Shown piece by piece: positions 5,928-14,152 of a stretch of DNA of 14,408 nt. Origin of the DNA: an uncultured Bacilli bacterium (GTDB taxonomy: Bacteria > Bacillota_I > Bacilli_A > RF39 > UBA660). The stretch lies in contig CANQAF010000033.1 in the NCBI GenBank assembly GCA_947588975.1, forward strand, positions 1 through 14,408, written 5' to 3'. A model generated the notes under the pieces. The model saw only the letters and a list, made by a program, of their open reading frames with translations, had not been told where the DNA came from and did not search any database. The position numbers and the translations under genes were made by a program. Each line of letters starts with the position of its first letter. Within the stretch, counting starts at the first letter, position 1.

Positions 5928-6977
5928 ATCTTTGATATCTTCTATTTTATCGCTAATGTCTTCCCAATAAAATTTAAATGTAGTAATTAAGATAATTGCT
6001 AATGGTAATGAAATAATAATTCCTACTATTCCAAATAAGATACCTCCTGCAAAGACAGCAAAGATACCTACTAACGGATGTATTTTATTTGTTTTTCCAT
6101 ATACAAGAGGATTAATTAAATATCCATCTAACCAAGACAATACCATAAACACGATTAATGTTTTGATAAACATAACTGGGCTAATGACAAATGAAGTAAC
6201 AGCGGCTACTATATTTGCAATCATACCACCAAAATATGGAATTAAATTGGCAATCATAGCCAAGAAACCTAATAATAGAGCATTAGGATGACCAATAATG
6301 GTATACGCCAATGTATATTCTACTAAAGTAATCAACATAATCCTTAAAAATCCTGTTAAATATTGTTTCATTTCATGGTCAACAGTTGCTACATAGCGTA
6401 ATGTTTTTTTATTGGTACGTTTTAAATACTGTTTAACAGAAGCACGTATTTTATCCATGTCAATCAAGAAATATATTGCAGCTGCGAAAGCAATAAAAGC
6501 AATCGATAAATATCCCATAGATACACCTATGACACTAATAGCTCCATCAGAAACATATTTTCCAAGTGCCATAATAATTTCATTGAAACTTGTAGATAGT
6601 GTATCCTGAAGTGGTCCAAAGTTAATGTCATAATCCATTGAAATTTCCTTTAAGAATGCAATAATTCCATTAAATAAACTTGACAATTGTCCAAATAACA
6701 ATGGAACAACAGTAATTCCTAAAAATGCAATAATTCCGACAATGATTGCAATTACAATAATGACAGAAATTGCTTTTGGAATTTTACGACTCATTAAATA
6801 TTGTAAAAATGGATATAGTGCATATGCCACTATAAAAGCAAGGAAAAATGGCATTGCAATTTCTAAAACTGTTGAGACAAATCCCATCCAAAGCTTACCA
6901 GTTTGGTACATAAAGAAAATAATAAGTGTAATTAATGCGAAATTAATTAATTTAAAATCTGGTTTGTTTTTAATCAT
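5913..6977 (-). CDS. AI-2E/PerM-family membrane permease
   Basis: A 354-residue polytopic protein of the AI-2E transporter (PerM/YtvI-like) family. It begins with two hydrophobic segments (about 13-31 and 36-57), then a short cytoplasmic link and a third helix (about 69-95). A soluble stretch follows, and more helices in the second half carry family-typical segments: NPVVYG-like INPLVYGKTNKIHPL, GILFGIVGIIISLPLA, and a charged cytoplasmic tail (DISDKIEDIKDKKEK). Family members have been proposed to export AI-2, glycine-betaine or organic anions, or to exchange Na+ and H+; no substrate can be assigned here. ATG at 6977 has AGGAAA upstream and overlaps the dtd stop by eight bases (ATGATTAA), so the two are probably translationally coupled. 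It is the last gene of the comN-secDF-relA-dtd operon. Confidence 0.88.
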   Translation of the reverse strand: MIKNKPDFKLINFALITLIIFFMYQTGKLWMGFVSTVLEIAMPFFLAFIVAYALYPFLQYLMSRKIPKAISVIIVIAIIVGIIAFLGITVVPLLFGQLSSLFNGIIAFLKEISMDYDINFGPLQDTLSTSFNEIIMALGKYVSDGAISVIGVSMGYLSIAFIAFAAAIYFLIDMDKIRASVKQYLKRTNKKTLRYVATVDHEMKQYLTGFLRIMLITLVEYTLAYTIIGHPNALLLGFLAMIANLIPYFGGMIANIVAAVTSFVISPVMFIKTLIVFMVLSWLDGYLINPLVYGKTNKIHPLVGIFAVFAGGILFGIVGIIISLPLAIILITTFKFYWEDISDKIEDIKDKKEK

Positions 6978-7419
6978 ATTTTTTCCTACTTTCTAACCAT
7001 ATTGTAATTGGTCCATCATTGGTAATAGATACTTTCATATCTGCACCAAACTGACCTGTTGCAACTGGTACAAATTTGGAAAGCTCTTCATTCCAAATTT
7101 CATATAATTTTGATGCTTCTTCAGATGCAAGAGCATCTATATAACTAGGTCGATTCCCCTTATTGGTATTTGCATATAAAGTAAATTGAGAAATACTTAA
7201 TACACTTCCCTTGTGTTCTAAAATAGATTGATTCATCTTTCCATTTTCGTCATCGAAGATGCGCAATCGAATTAGCTTATTTACACAATATTGAATATCT
7301 TCTATCGTATCACCTTGTGTAAACCCTACTAATGCAACAATCCCATGTGAAATTTTTCCAACACAAATACCATCTATTGTTACTGAAGATTCAAGACTTC
7401 TTTGTACTAAAACTCTCAT
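6970..7419 (-). CDS. dtd: D-aminoacyl-tRNA deacylase
   Basis: A 149-residue cytosolic dimer of the DTD family that hydrolyses D-aminoacyl-tRNAs (and Gly-tRNA-Ala) to keep D-amino acids out of translation. Full family length, starting MRVLVQRSLESSVTIDG. Both active-site motifs are intact: SQFTLYA (77-83) and the cross-subunit Gly-cisPro motif in NDGPITI (134-140). TGQFGADMKV (121-130) is also typical. The start codon overlaps the relA stop as ATGA, so it is translated by coupling from relA. The relA-dtd pair is conserved in Bacilli. Confidence 0.97.
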   Translation of the reverse strand: MRVLVQRSLESSVTIDGICVGKISHGIVALVGFTQGDTIEDIQYCVNKLIRLRIFDDENGKMNQSILEHKGSVLSISQFTLYANTNKGNRPSYIDALASEEASKLYEIWNEELSKFVPVATGQFGADMKVSITNDGPITIWLESRKKYD

Positions 7420-9587
7420 TTGATAAACCTCTGAACTTCTATTACATTGGAAACTTGTTCTACATCACTTATAAATTTAGTCAACTTATCTTTATCTTCT
7501 ACTAACACTACTAATTCATATGTATTGTCATTTTCATGTGTAAAAGTATTAATACTTTGTATTGATATATTATTATTTGATGTTTTAGAAATGATTTCTA
7601 AGAGTATATTATCATTTTTTAGGGTACGAACTAATACATTTGTAGGATAACGTTTACTAATTTGTGAATTCCATTTTACTTCAATATGACGTTCTTCTAA
7701 ATCTTGAATATTTGGACAAATTGCTTGATGGACAGTAATTCCATATCCTTTTGTAATATAGCCAACAATATGATCCCCGGGAACTGGCTTACAACAAGAT
7801 GCAACATTCACTTTAATTTCATCAATACCCTCTACAATTACATCATTTTTAACGGTTGGTAATACTACATCTTTGATCTGTGTTTTTCTTAAAATAATGT
7901 CTTCTTTGGTATCATTTTCTTCTGTAATTATGTTAATTACAGATCCTACAGGAAGCTTTCCGTTTCCCAAATTGATATATAGCTCACTAAGATCTTCATA
8001 TTTTAACTCTTTTAATATCTTTACGACATTTTCATTAGATAAAAATTCATTAAAACTTAGTTTACGTTTTCGAAGTTCTTTTGAAAGAATATCTTCTCCC
8101 TTTTTTAAATATTCATCTTTGTCCATTTTACGGAAAAAAGAACGAATTTTATTTTTGGCTTGTGCTGTTTTTGCGATATTAATCCATTCACGACTTGGCC
8201 CAATGGCATTTTTATTGGTATTAATCTTAATAATATCTTGATTCTGTAATTGGTAGTCTAATGGTACAATATTATTATTTACAATAGCCCCTACCATTTT
8301 ATCACCAACACCACTATGCACTTTATAGGCAAAATCAATTGGTGTTGAACCTGCTGGTAATTCAATGACATCTCCTTTTGGTGTATACACATAAATAGTG
8401 TCTTTAAATACATCTTCTGTTACAGATTTAACAAATTGTTCATCATTTGGTTCTTCACTATTTAATTCCATAATAGAGCGGAAAAATTGTAATTTTTGCT
8501 CCATCGTATTTTGCATGACAGCAACTGTACTTCCATTTTCTTTATAAGACCAATGCGATGCAATTCCATGCTCTGCAATTTCATCCATTTCATATGTACG
8601 AATTTGAATTTCAAATAAATAGCCATCAAATCCAAATACTGTTGTATGAAGTGATTGATACATATTTGTTTTAGGCATTGCAATATAATCTTTAAATCTT
8701 TTTGGAATTGGACGATATTTAGAATGAATGAGTCCCAATGCTTGGTAACATTCTTGCTCAGTACTTACAAACACACGAAGTGCTAATAAATCATATATTT
8801 CATTAAATTTTTTACCTTTATCTAATTTTTTATATATACTATAAATACTCTTTGCTCGACCTTTAATTTCGTGTTTTACGCCATTTTCTGTCAGAATTTC
8901 TGAAACACGTTTTACCATTTCATTTACGGCATTATCACGCTCTGCTTTTGTTTGATTTAACTCTTCTACAATGGAATAATAAACATCAGGTTTTAAATAA
9001 CGTAAAGATAAATCCTCTAATTCACTTTTCATATAGTTCATACCTAAACGGCTTGCAATTGGCGTTAGAATATCTAATGTTTCTTTAGCTTTTTCTTTTT
9101 GTTTCTCTTCTGGGTGTACCCAAAGCGTTCTCATATTATGCAAACGATCGGCTAATTTAATAATAATTACACGAACATCTTCACAAAGACCAACTAATAT
9201 CTTACGATGGTTAGCAATGGTAGTTGCGCTATTATCTCCATCAAAATTTAATTTATTAATTTTAGTAACACCATCTACTAAATTTGCTATTGTTGGTCCA
9301 AATAGTGTTTCTATCTCTTCTTTAGAAGTATCACAATCTTCTAAAACATCATGCAATAAAGCTGCACATAATGTTTCAGAATCTGCCTTAATTTCAGTTA
9401 AAATATAAGCAACTTGTAATGGATGTTCAATATAATCTTCTCCAGTTAAACGTTTCACTCCAAAATGCATTTTTGCGGCAAACTGATAAGCAGATTCTAT
9501 TTGCGAAATTTCTTTTTCATCTGTAATATAACTCGATACGACTTCAATTAAATCTTGGATTGTAATATGGATATTTTTTTTTGTCAT
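7416..9587 (-). CDS. relA: Bifunctional (p)ppGpp synthetase/hydrolase of the RelA/SpoT family
   Basis: A 723-residue long RSH enzyme that makes and degrades the alarmone (p)ppGpp. Domain order: an N-terminal HD hydrolase with His55 (EHPLQVA), His79-Asp80 in LLHDVLED, and Asp147 in KLADRLHN; a synthetase with GRAKSIYSIYKK (243-254), Asp266 in YDLLALRV and Glu326 in FEIQIRT; a TGS domain (about 396-455, DTIYVYTPKGDVIELP); a conserved Cys region, SCCKPVPGD (597-605); and a C-terminal ACT domain (about 650-723). The synthetase loop reads RFKD (297-300), the RxKD form of bifunctional Rel/SpoT rather than the ExDD of synthetase-only RelA. Both active sites look intact. The start has a weak Shine-Dalgarno (AAGTGGAAGT), 18 bases after the preceding gene. 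The operon with dtd, and the adjacent Asp T-box operon, puts amino-acid starvation signalling and tRNA charging side by side. Confidence 0.97.
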   Translation of the reverse strand: MTKKNIHITIQDLIEVVSSYITDEKEISQIESAYQFAAKMHFGVKRLTGEDYIEHPLQVAYILTEIKADSETLCAALLHDVLEDCDTSKEEIETLFGPTIANLVDGVTKINKLNFDGDNSATTIANHRKILVGLCEDVRVIIIKLADRLHNMRTLWVHPEEKQKEKAKETLDILTPIASRLGMNYMKSELEDLSLRYLKPDVYYSIVEELNQTKAERDNAVNEMVKRVSEILTENGVKHEIKGRAKSIYSIYKKLDKGKKFNEIYDLLALRVFVSTEQECYQALGLIHSKYRPIPKRFKDYIAMPKTNMYQSLHTTVFGFDGYLFEIQIRTYEMDEIAEHGIASHWSYKENGSTVAVMQNTMEQKLQFFRSIMELNSEEPNDEQFVKSVTEDVFKDTIYVYTPKGDVIELPAGSTPIDFAYKVHSGVGDKMVGAIVNNNIVPLDYQLQNQDIIKINTNKNAIGPSREWINIAKTAQAKNKIRSFFRKMDKDEYLKKGEDILSKELRKRKLSFNEFLSNENVVKILKELKYEDLSELYINLGNGKLPVGSVINIITEENDTKEDIILRKTQIKDVVLPTVKNDVIVEGIDEIKVNVASCCKPVPGDHIVGYITKGYGITVHQAICPNIQDLEERHIEVKWNSQISKRYPTNVLVRTLKNDNILLEIISKTSNNNISIQSINTFTHENDNTYELVVLVEDKDKLTKFISDVEQVSNVIEVQRFIK

Positions 9588-9605
9588 ACTTCCACTTCTT
9601 TCCGT

Positions 9606-10148
9606 TTAAACCGCTTTTTTATATATTTTTTTTCGATTTCCAATTTCTACAACACTACGATTGATGACTGGATTAGAAGTCTCTTTCTTATTTAAACTTT
9701 GTCGTCTTTGTTGTTCTTCATAAGTAGAACTATTATGATATTTTAATATAAATTCTCTTACTGTGGATGGTGCTTTAGCCATTTCTTTTTCAAGACCCTC
9801 TAACTCATGTTTATCGATTAAATAATTTCCCCAATGTCCCAAGATTTTACCAATACTACGTAGCATAGGCATATTATTTTGAAATCTTGCGATTAAATAA
9901 GATTCTTTTACCATATCCCATGTAATTTGATCTAATACTACATCTGGGCATTGTTTTATAAAAGAATAAATTTCACTATCTTTTGAAATAGAAATCAATT
10001 CTTCTTCTATTACAAATAAAGATGCAAGTTGTTTTTCGATTTTATGATTTTGTTTTCTCTTTGCACATTGATAAACATGAATAAGTGAAGAAAGATCCAT
10101 CAATACATTTCCTGGATCTTTTACATCTGTATAGATTCTTATGTCCAT
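9606..10148 (-). CDS. Hypothetical protein between secDF and relA
   Basis: A 180-residue protein that I do not recognise. It has no signal peptide and no membrane segment. It looks mostly alpha-helical: an acidic and hydrophobic N-terminal half (MDIRIYTDVKDPGNVLMDLS), a central KILGHWGNYLIDKHELEGLEKEM stretch beginning near residue 102, and a basic, probably disordered tail rich in Lys, Arg, Gln and Asn (residues 145-180, ending NRKKIYKKAV). The tail could bind nucleic acid or ribosomes, but that is a guess. The gene is real: a strong AAAGGAGG binding site lies upstream of the ATG, codon use matches its neighbours, and it is tightly placed, 29 bases after secDF and 18 before relA. In B. subtilis the secDF-relA interval holds other genes (recJ and apt among them), and this protein resembles none of them that I know. 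Confidence 0.8.
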   Translation of the reverse strand: MDIRIYTDVKDPGNVLMDLSSLIHVYQCAKRKQNHKIEKQLASLFVIEEELISISKDSEIYSFIKQCPDVVLDQITWDMVKESYLIARFQNNMPMLRSIGKILGHWGNYLIDKHELEGLEKEMAKAPSTVREFILKYHNSSTYEEQQRRQSLNKKETSNPVINRSVVEIGNRKKIYKKAV

Positions 10149-10177
10149 GTGGATCCTCCTTTACTAATTCGCTTCAT

Positions 10178-12385
10178 TTATACTTCTTCTTCATACCATC
10201 TTTTCTTTTTTGGTTTTCCTACATTTCGTTTTTCAATATGGTACCAAATTTGACTTGCAATACAAATAGATGAATAAGAACCTGCAATTAAGCCAATTAA
10301 CATAGCAATATTAAAATAAATAATTTCATGTGATCCCATTATAATCAAGCAAATAACAGGTATTAAAGTAGTTACAGTCGTAATAATACTTCTTGTTAAT
10401 GTTTGCCTTAAACTAATATTTACAATCGTTCCTAATTCTTCTTTACTTTTAATCATATTCTTTTGTTTAAACTTAATATTCTCTTTTATACGATCAAATA
10501 GAACAATTGTATCATTAATTGAATAACCAATGATAGATAATATAGCTGCAATAAAAATACTTGATACTTCAAAATTGAAGACACTAAATACGGCAACAAT
10601 TAAGAATACATCGTGTAATAATGCGACGATAGCACCAATTGCATAACTAAACTGATAACGAATAGAAATATAAATTACAATGGCAATTCCCGCAAGTATA
10701 AGTGATATGAAAGCATTTTTGATCAATTCTCTTTTTACTACATTAGATACTACTCCAATTTCAGTAGCTGCTTCATATTTTTCTTGAAAATAATTTTCTG
10801 TTTCTAATACTTGTGTTTTATTTAAACTATCTTCGATTAATACATCAATGGCATTTGCGTTTCTCATATCAATACTAGAAACGGTATATCCCATTTCATT
10901 TAAATCTGCTTGAATGGTATTTTGATCTAAGGTTTGTTCGCTTTCAATAGAAATAGAAGAACCACCTTTAAAGTCAATACCTAAATTAAGTCCTTTGAAC
11001 CCAAGTGAAACAATACCTAATATGATTAATATAATTGTTAAACTAAAGAAGATACGACTAGATTGAATAAAGTCTAACTTCTTCCATGATTCTTTTTTCA
11101 AATTTTTTGTATGTACATTTAAGAACAATCCTAATTTTTGATTGAAACGACCTGTTTTTACAAATAAGTTAAGTAAATATCTTGTAACAAATACCATAAC
11201 AACCATAGTAACAAATATACTAATAATTAGCATTGTAGCAAATCCCTTAATACTACTTTCACCAAAGATAAATAGAATAATAGCCACGATCAAAGTTGTA
11301 ACATTTGCATCAATAATAGTTGCAAGTGAATTTTTATTTCCTGCTTTATAAGCAGCTTCAAAATTTCTACCTTTGGCAAGTTCATCTTTAATACGAGCAA
11401 AATGAATCACATTTGCATCCACTGCCATACCAATTCCAAGTAACATTGCTGCAATTCCAGGTAAGGTCAATACTCCACCTACTAACCAGAAAATTGCGAA
11501 TGTTAAGAATGTGTAAATGATAATACCAACTGATGCAATTACACCTGCCACATGATATAAGGCAATCATCACTAGCATAATTAATAAAATTCCAATTGCT
11601 CCAGCAGTAATTGTCTGCTCTAAAGAATTCATTCCAAAACTTGCAGTAACTGTTTTAGAAGAAATTTCTTCTAGTTTAGTTGGTAAACTTCCTGAATTAA
11701 TTAAATCTACTAAGTTTTTAACTTCTGTTTGGGTAAAATTACCTTGAATAATAACATCACTGGCAAAGCCTTCAGATACAGTTGCAGCAGATAAACATTT
11801 AGAATTTCCTAAACTTCCACACTTTGCTTCTTCTTGTACAAATGAACTATTTTCATCAAAGTCTAACCAAATGACAATACGATTGTCTGTCATCTCACTG
11901 ACTTTCTTTGTCACACGGTAAAATTGTTCCTTATCTTTTACACTTAATGATACCGCTGGTCTTCCTTTACTATCTTGTCCTACTTTCGCTGAACCGCTAT
12001 TTAAAACATCACTAGTCATTAATAAATTATCACTGGTATCACGAAATGTTAAATTAGCAGCTTGACTTAAAATATTACGAGCTTCTTCTGCATCAGTAAC
12101 TCCTGCTAATTGCACACGAATTTTATTGTCACCTTCTACTGTAATGACTGGTTCTGATACTCCCAAAACATCAATTCTTTTTAACATTGTTTTATAAGTA
12201 CTAGTTACCATATCACTAGTAACAGTTTCTCCATCTAAACTTTGTACTTCATATAGTACTTCAAATCCACCTTTTAAATCTAACCCAAATTTTAAATTAT
12301 GATATAAAATTGGGCTCAATATTCCAATGATACCTAAAATCATTATAATCATGATAAAAGATGGTACTAAACTTTTCTTTTTCAT
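10178..12385 (-). CDS. secDF: SecDF fused protein translocase subunit
   Basis: A 735-residue membrane protein fusing SecD and SecF, as in B. subtilis. It uses the proton-motive force to help SecYEG complete protein export. The SecD half has a first helix (about 9-29), FGLDLKGG (33-40), a large external P1 region (about 50-250), and a helix bundle with AVDANV (321-326), whose Asp323 is the expected proton-relay residue. The SecF half has its own first helix (446-463), GIDFKGG (469-475), a smaller external domain, and YSINDTIVLFDRIKEN (621-636), whose Asp625 is the SecF counterpart. About twelve membrane segments are expected. P1 carries two cysteines in KCGSLGNSKC (188-197) that could form a disulphide outside the cell. 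GGAGGC lies about five bases upstream of the ATG, and the gene is 12 bases after the comN-like gene. Confidence 0.97.
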   Translation of the reverse strand: MKKKSLVPSFIMIIMILGIIGILSPILYHNLKFGLDLKGGFEVLYEVQSLDGETVTSDMVTSTYKTMLKRIDVLGVSEPVITVEGDNKIRVQLAGVTDAEEARNILSQAANLTFRDTSDNLLMTSDVLNSGSAKVGQDSKGRPAVSLSVKDKEQFYRVTKKVSEMTDNRIVIWLDFDENSSFVQEEAKCGSLGNSKCLSAATVSEGFASDVIIQGNFTQTEVKNLVDLINSGSLPTKLEEISSKTVTASFGMNSLEQTITAGAIGILLIMLVMIALYHVAGVIASVGIIIYTFLTFAIFWLVGGVLTLPGIAAMLLGIGMAVDANVIHFARIKDELAKGRNFEAAYKAGNKNSLATIIDANVTTLIVAIILFIFGESSIKGFATMLIISIFVTMVVMVFVTRYLLNLFVKTGRFNQKLGLFLNVHTKNLKKESWKKLDFIQSSRIFFSLTIILIILGIVSLGFKGLNLGIDFKGGSSISIESEQTLDQNTIQADLNEMGYTVSSIDMRNANAIDVLIEDSLNKTQVLETENYFQEKYEAATEIGVVSNVVKRELIKNAFISLILAGIAIVIYISIRYQFSYAIGAIVALLHDVFLIVAVFSVFNFEVSSIFIAAILSIIGYSINDTIVLFDRIKENIKFKQKNMIKSKEELGTIVNISLRQTLTRSIITTVTTLIPVICLIIMGSHEIIYFNIAMLIGLIAGSYSSICIASQIWYHIEKRNVGKPKKKRWYEEEV

Positions 12386-12397
12386 AAAATGCCTCCA

Positions 12398-12667
12398 CTA
12401 TTCTTGAAAATAAACGGTACGATTACGCATATTTAGTTTTTCTTTTAAATATGCATCAATCTCCACATCATCTGTATTCAAAATATCACTTACCATTTGA
12501 TATAAGGACAAATTGGTTGCCTTTTTCCAAATAGACTCTTTTAGATAATTCCAAATATCCTCTGATTTGACATATTCATATCCCGCACGTCTCATCTCTT
12601 CACGCTTGGTATGTAATGCCGGTTTTAAACGTTCATATAATTCTTCCACAGTTTGAAATTCATCCAT
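12398..12667 (-). CDS. comN: ComN-like post-transcriptional regulator
   Basis: A small soluble protein of 89 residues, full length for the post-transcriptional regulator family whose studied member is B. subtilis ComN (YrzD). The recognisable core is a helical domain with SEDIWNYLKESIWKK (35-49) and LSLYQMVSDILN (53-64), then a short C-terminal part. In B. subtilis ComN affects accumulation of comE mRNA and works with DivIVA at division sites. The role here is inferred from family and position, since comN sits between spoVB and secDF there too. Start ATG at 12667 with GGGAGTG seven bases upstream. First gene of the operon, with a promoter at 12710-12738. Whether competence genes exist in this organism is not shown, although the prepilin at the left edge would be compatible. 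Confidence 0.75.
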   Translation of the reverse strand: MDEFQTVEELYERLKPALHTKREEMRRAGYEYVKSEDIWNYLKESIWKKATNLSLYQMVSDILNTDDVEIDAYLKEKLNMRNRTVYFQE

Positions 12668-12709
12668 TCAATCACTCCCAATTTACGAATACCAAATATC
12701 CATATCACT

Positions 12710-12738
12710 ATTATATATGAAAAATATATTTTTTTAAA
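12710..12738 (-). promoter_or_regulatory. Promoter of the comN-secDF-relA-dtd-permease operon
   Basis: On the minus strand, -35 TTTAAA (12738-12733) and a perfect -10 TATAAT (12715-12710) are 17 bases apart, giving a leader of about 35 bases before the comN-like ATG. The rest of the 157-base divergent gap (12668-12824) is very A/T-rich. I see no convincing plus-strand promoter for the spoVB-like gene in it. Confidence 0.6.
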
Positions 12739-12824
12739 GTTTTTTCAAGAAAAAAGAAAAAATAATTCAAATGAAAATAAATATTTTATTCCCACAAATC
12801 ATAAAGTGAAATAAAGGTGAATTT

Positions 12825-14117
12825 ATGAGGAAAAGTAAATTTGTTCAATCTACAATTATTCTGATTATTGGTGGTTTTATTACAAAAATATTAGGCATGA
12901 TTATTCGAATTATTATGTCACGCTTGCTTGGTACCGAAGGCATTGGTGTTTATATGTTATTGATGCCTACTTTTTCTCTCTTAATTGCTCTTGCACAATT
13001 AGGTTTTCCTATTGCCATTAGTAAGTTAGTTGCAGAAGATACCAAAAATAATAAAAACTTAGTATTTTCAATTATACCAGTTTCTCTCATATTAAATGTA
13101 ATTATTATGGTATTTTTATTATTCTTTGCGGGATCTATATCTACACATCTTCTTCATGAAGATCGAACAACACTAGGTATTATTTGTATCGGATTTGTTT
13201 TACCATTCATTAGTATTTCTTCTATCTTACGTGGCTATTTTTTTGGAAAAGAAAAAATGCTTCCTCATGTGATTTCCAATGTTACAGAGGATATCATCCG
13301 TTTAATTATTTTAGTCATTGGAATTCCTATTTTTATAGTAAGAGGAATCGAATATGCAGTTGCGTTTATCATTATTTCTAATATTGTAAGTGAGCTTACC
13401 TCTATCCTTATCTTATTTTTATTTCTTCCTAAAAATTTTAAATTATCAAAAAAAGATTTTATTCCACAAAAAAGGAATATTAGAGATATTTTCAATATTA
13501 GTCTTCCTACAACTGGAAGCCGTTTAATTGGAAATATAGGATATTTTTTAGAGCCAATCATTTTAACATTTGTATTATTAAATGTAGGATATTCTCAACA
13601 ATTTATTGTAACCGAATACGGTATTATCAGTGGATATGTCATGCCTTTACTGACTTTACCATCTTTTTTCACAATGGCAATTTCACAAGCACTTATTCCT
13701 GTCATTAGTAAATCTTATACCAACCACCAATATGAATATGCAAAAGCAAAAATTAAACAGGCAATATTTTTCTCACTTTTAATTGGAATTCCAGCTACAG
13801 TGCTTTTTCTTTTTATTCCACAAATTCCTCTTCGATTAATTTACAATACAACGGAAGGAATTTTATATACTCGTGTGTTGGCACCGATCTGTCTACTTCA
13901 TTATATTCAAGCCCCACTAACAAGTAGTTTACAGGCAATGGGAAAAGCAAAAGAAGCTATGCACGGTACCATCTTAGGTGTATTATCTAGAACAATTATG
14001 TTATACATTGGATGTTCACTTAAAATTGGTATGTGGGGATTAGTGCTTGCAACTGCTACAAATATTATATTAGTAACCATGCATCAAGCAAAATATGTAA
14101 AAAAAGCATTTTATTAA
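12825..14117 (+). CDS. spoVB: SpoVB-like polysaccharide flippase (MOP superfamily)
   Basis: A 430-residue polytopic protein of the MurJ/SpoVB/Wzx-type MOP flippase family, which moves lipid-linked oligosaccharides across the membrane. The N-terminus FVQSTIILIIGGFITKILGM followed by RIIMSRLLGTEGIGVYMLL is the family signature. Also typical are ISSILRGYFFGKEKMLPH (127-144), the central SLPTTGSRLIGNIGYFLEPI region, and the late ALIPVISKSY and SSLQAMGKAKEAM motifs. About twelve membrane helices are visible. SpoVB of B. subtilis is near 518 residues with fourteen, so this version lacks the last C-terminal portion; the stop is followed directly by a terminator, so it looks naturally short rather than frameshifted. 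Start ATG with AAAGGTGA upstream. Divergent from comN, the same neighbour as in B. subtilis, which supports the SpoVB name. The function could be general peptidoglycan precursor or wall-polymer transport rather than sporulation. Confidence 0.85.
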   Translation: MRKSKFVQSTIILIIGGFITKILGMIIRIIMSRLLGTEGIGVYMLLMPTFSLLIALAQLGFPIAISKLVAEDTKNNKNLVFSIIPVSLILNVIIMVFLLFFAGSISTHLLHEDRTTLGIICIGFVLPFISISSILRGYFFGKEKMLPHVISNVTEDIIRLIILVIGIPIFIVRGIEYAVAFIIISNIVSELTSILILFLFLPKNFKLSKKDFIPQKRNIRDIFNISLPTTGSRLIGNIGYFLEPIILTFVLLNVGYSQQFIVTEYGIISGYVMPLLTLPSFFTMAISQALIPVISKSYTNHQYEYAKAKIKQAIFFSLLIGIPATVLFLFIPQIPLRLIYNTTEGILYTRVLAPICLLHYIQAPLTSSLQAMGKAKEAMHGTILGVLSRTIMLYIGCSLKIGMWGLVLATATNIILVTMHQAKYVKKAFY

Positions 14118-14152
14118 AAAAGACAGCAATACATTCTGTCCTTTTAATTTTT
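14118..14152. terminator. Bidirectional intrinsic terminator between convergent genes
   Basis: GACAG (14122-14126) pairs with CTGTC (14136-14140) around a nine-base loop. There is an A run before it (14116-14121) and CTTTTAATTTTT after it, so it can end transcripts from both the spoVB-like gene (plus) and the surface-protein gene (minus). On the minus strand the hairpin is followed by a clean six-T run; the A/T extension has one bulged base. Confidence 0.75.

Noticed and set aside
8462..8683. A 73-codon minus-strand frame inside relA
   Set aside because: It is an out-of-frame reading of the Rel synthetase and linker region with no start signals; the relA frame is clearly the conserved one.
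12739..12824. Plus-strand promoter for the spoVB-like gene
   Set aside because: Several TATTTT- and TTCAAA-like hexamers occur, but none has a good partner at 16-18 bases in this very A/T-rich stretch.
13265..13561. A 98-codon minus-strand frame inside the spoVB-like gene
   Set aside because: Its Ile/Lys/Phe-rich sequence is the mirror of the flippase membrane helices, and it has no ribosome binding site or promoter.
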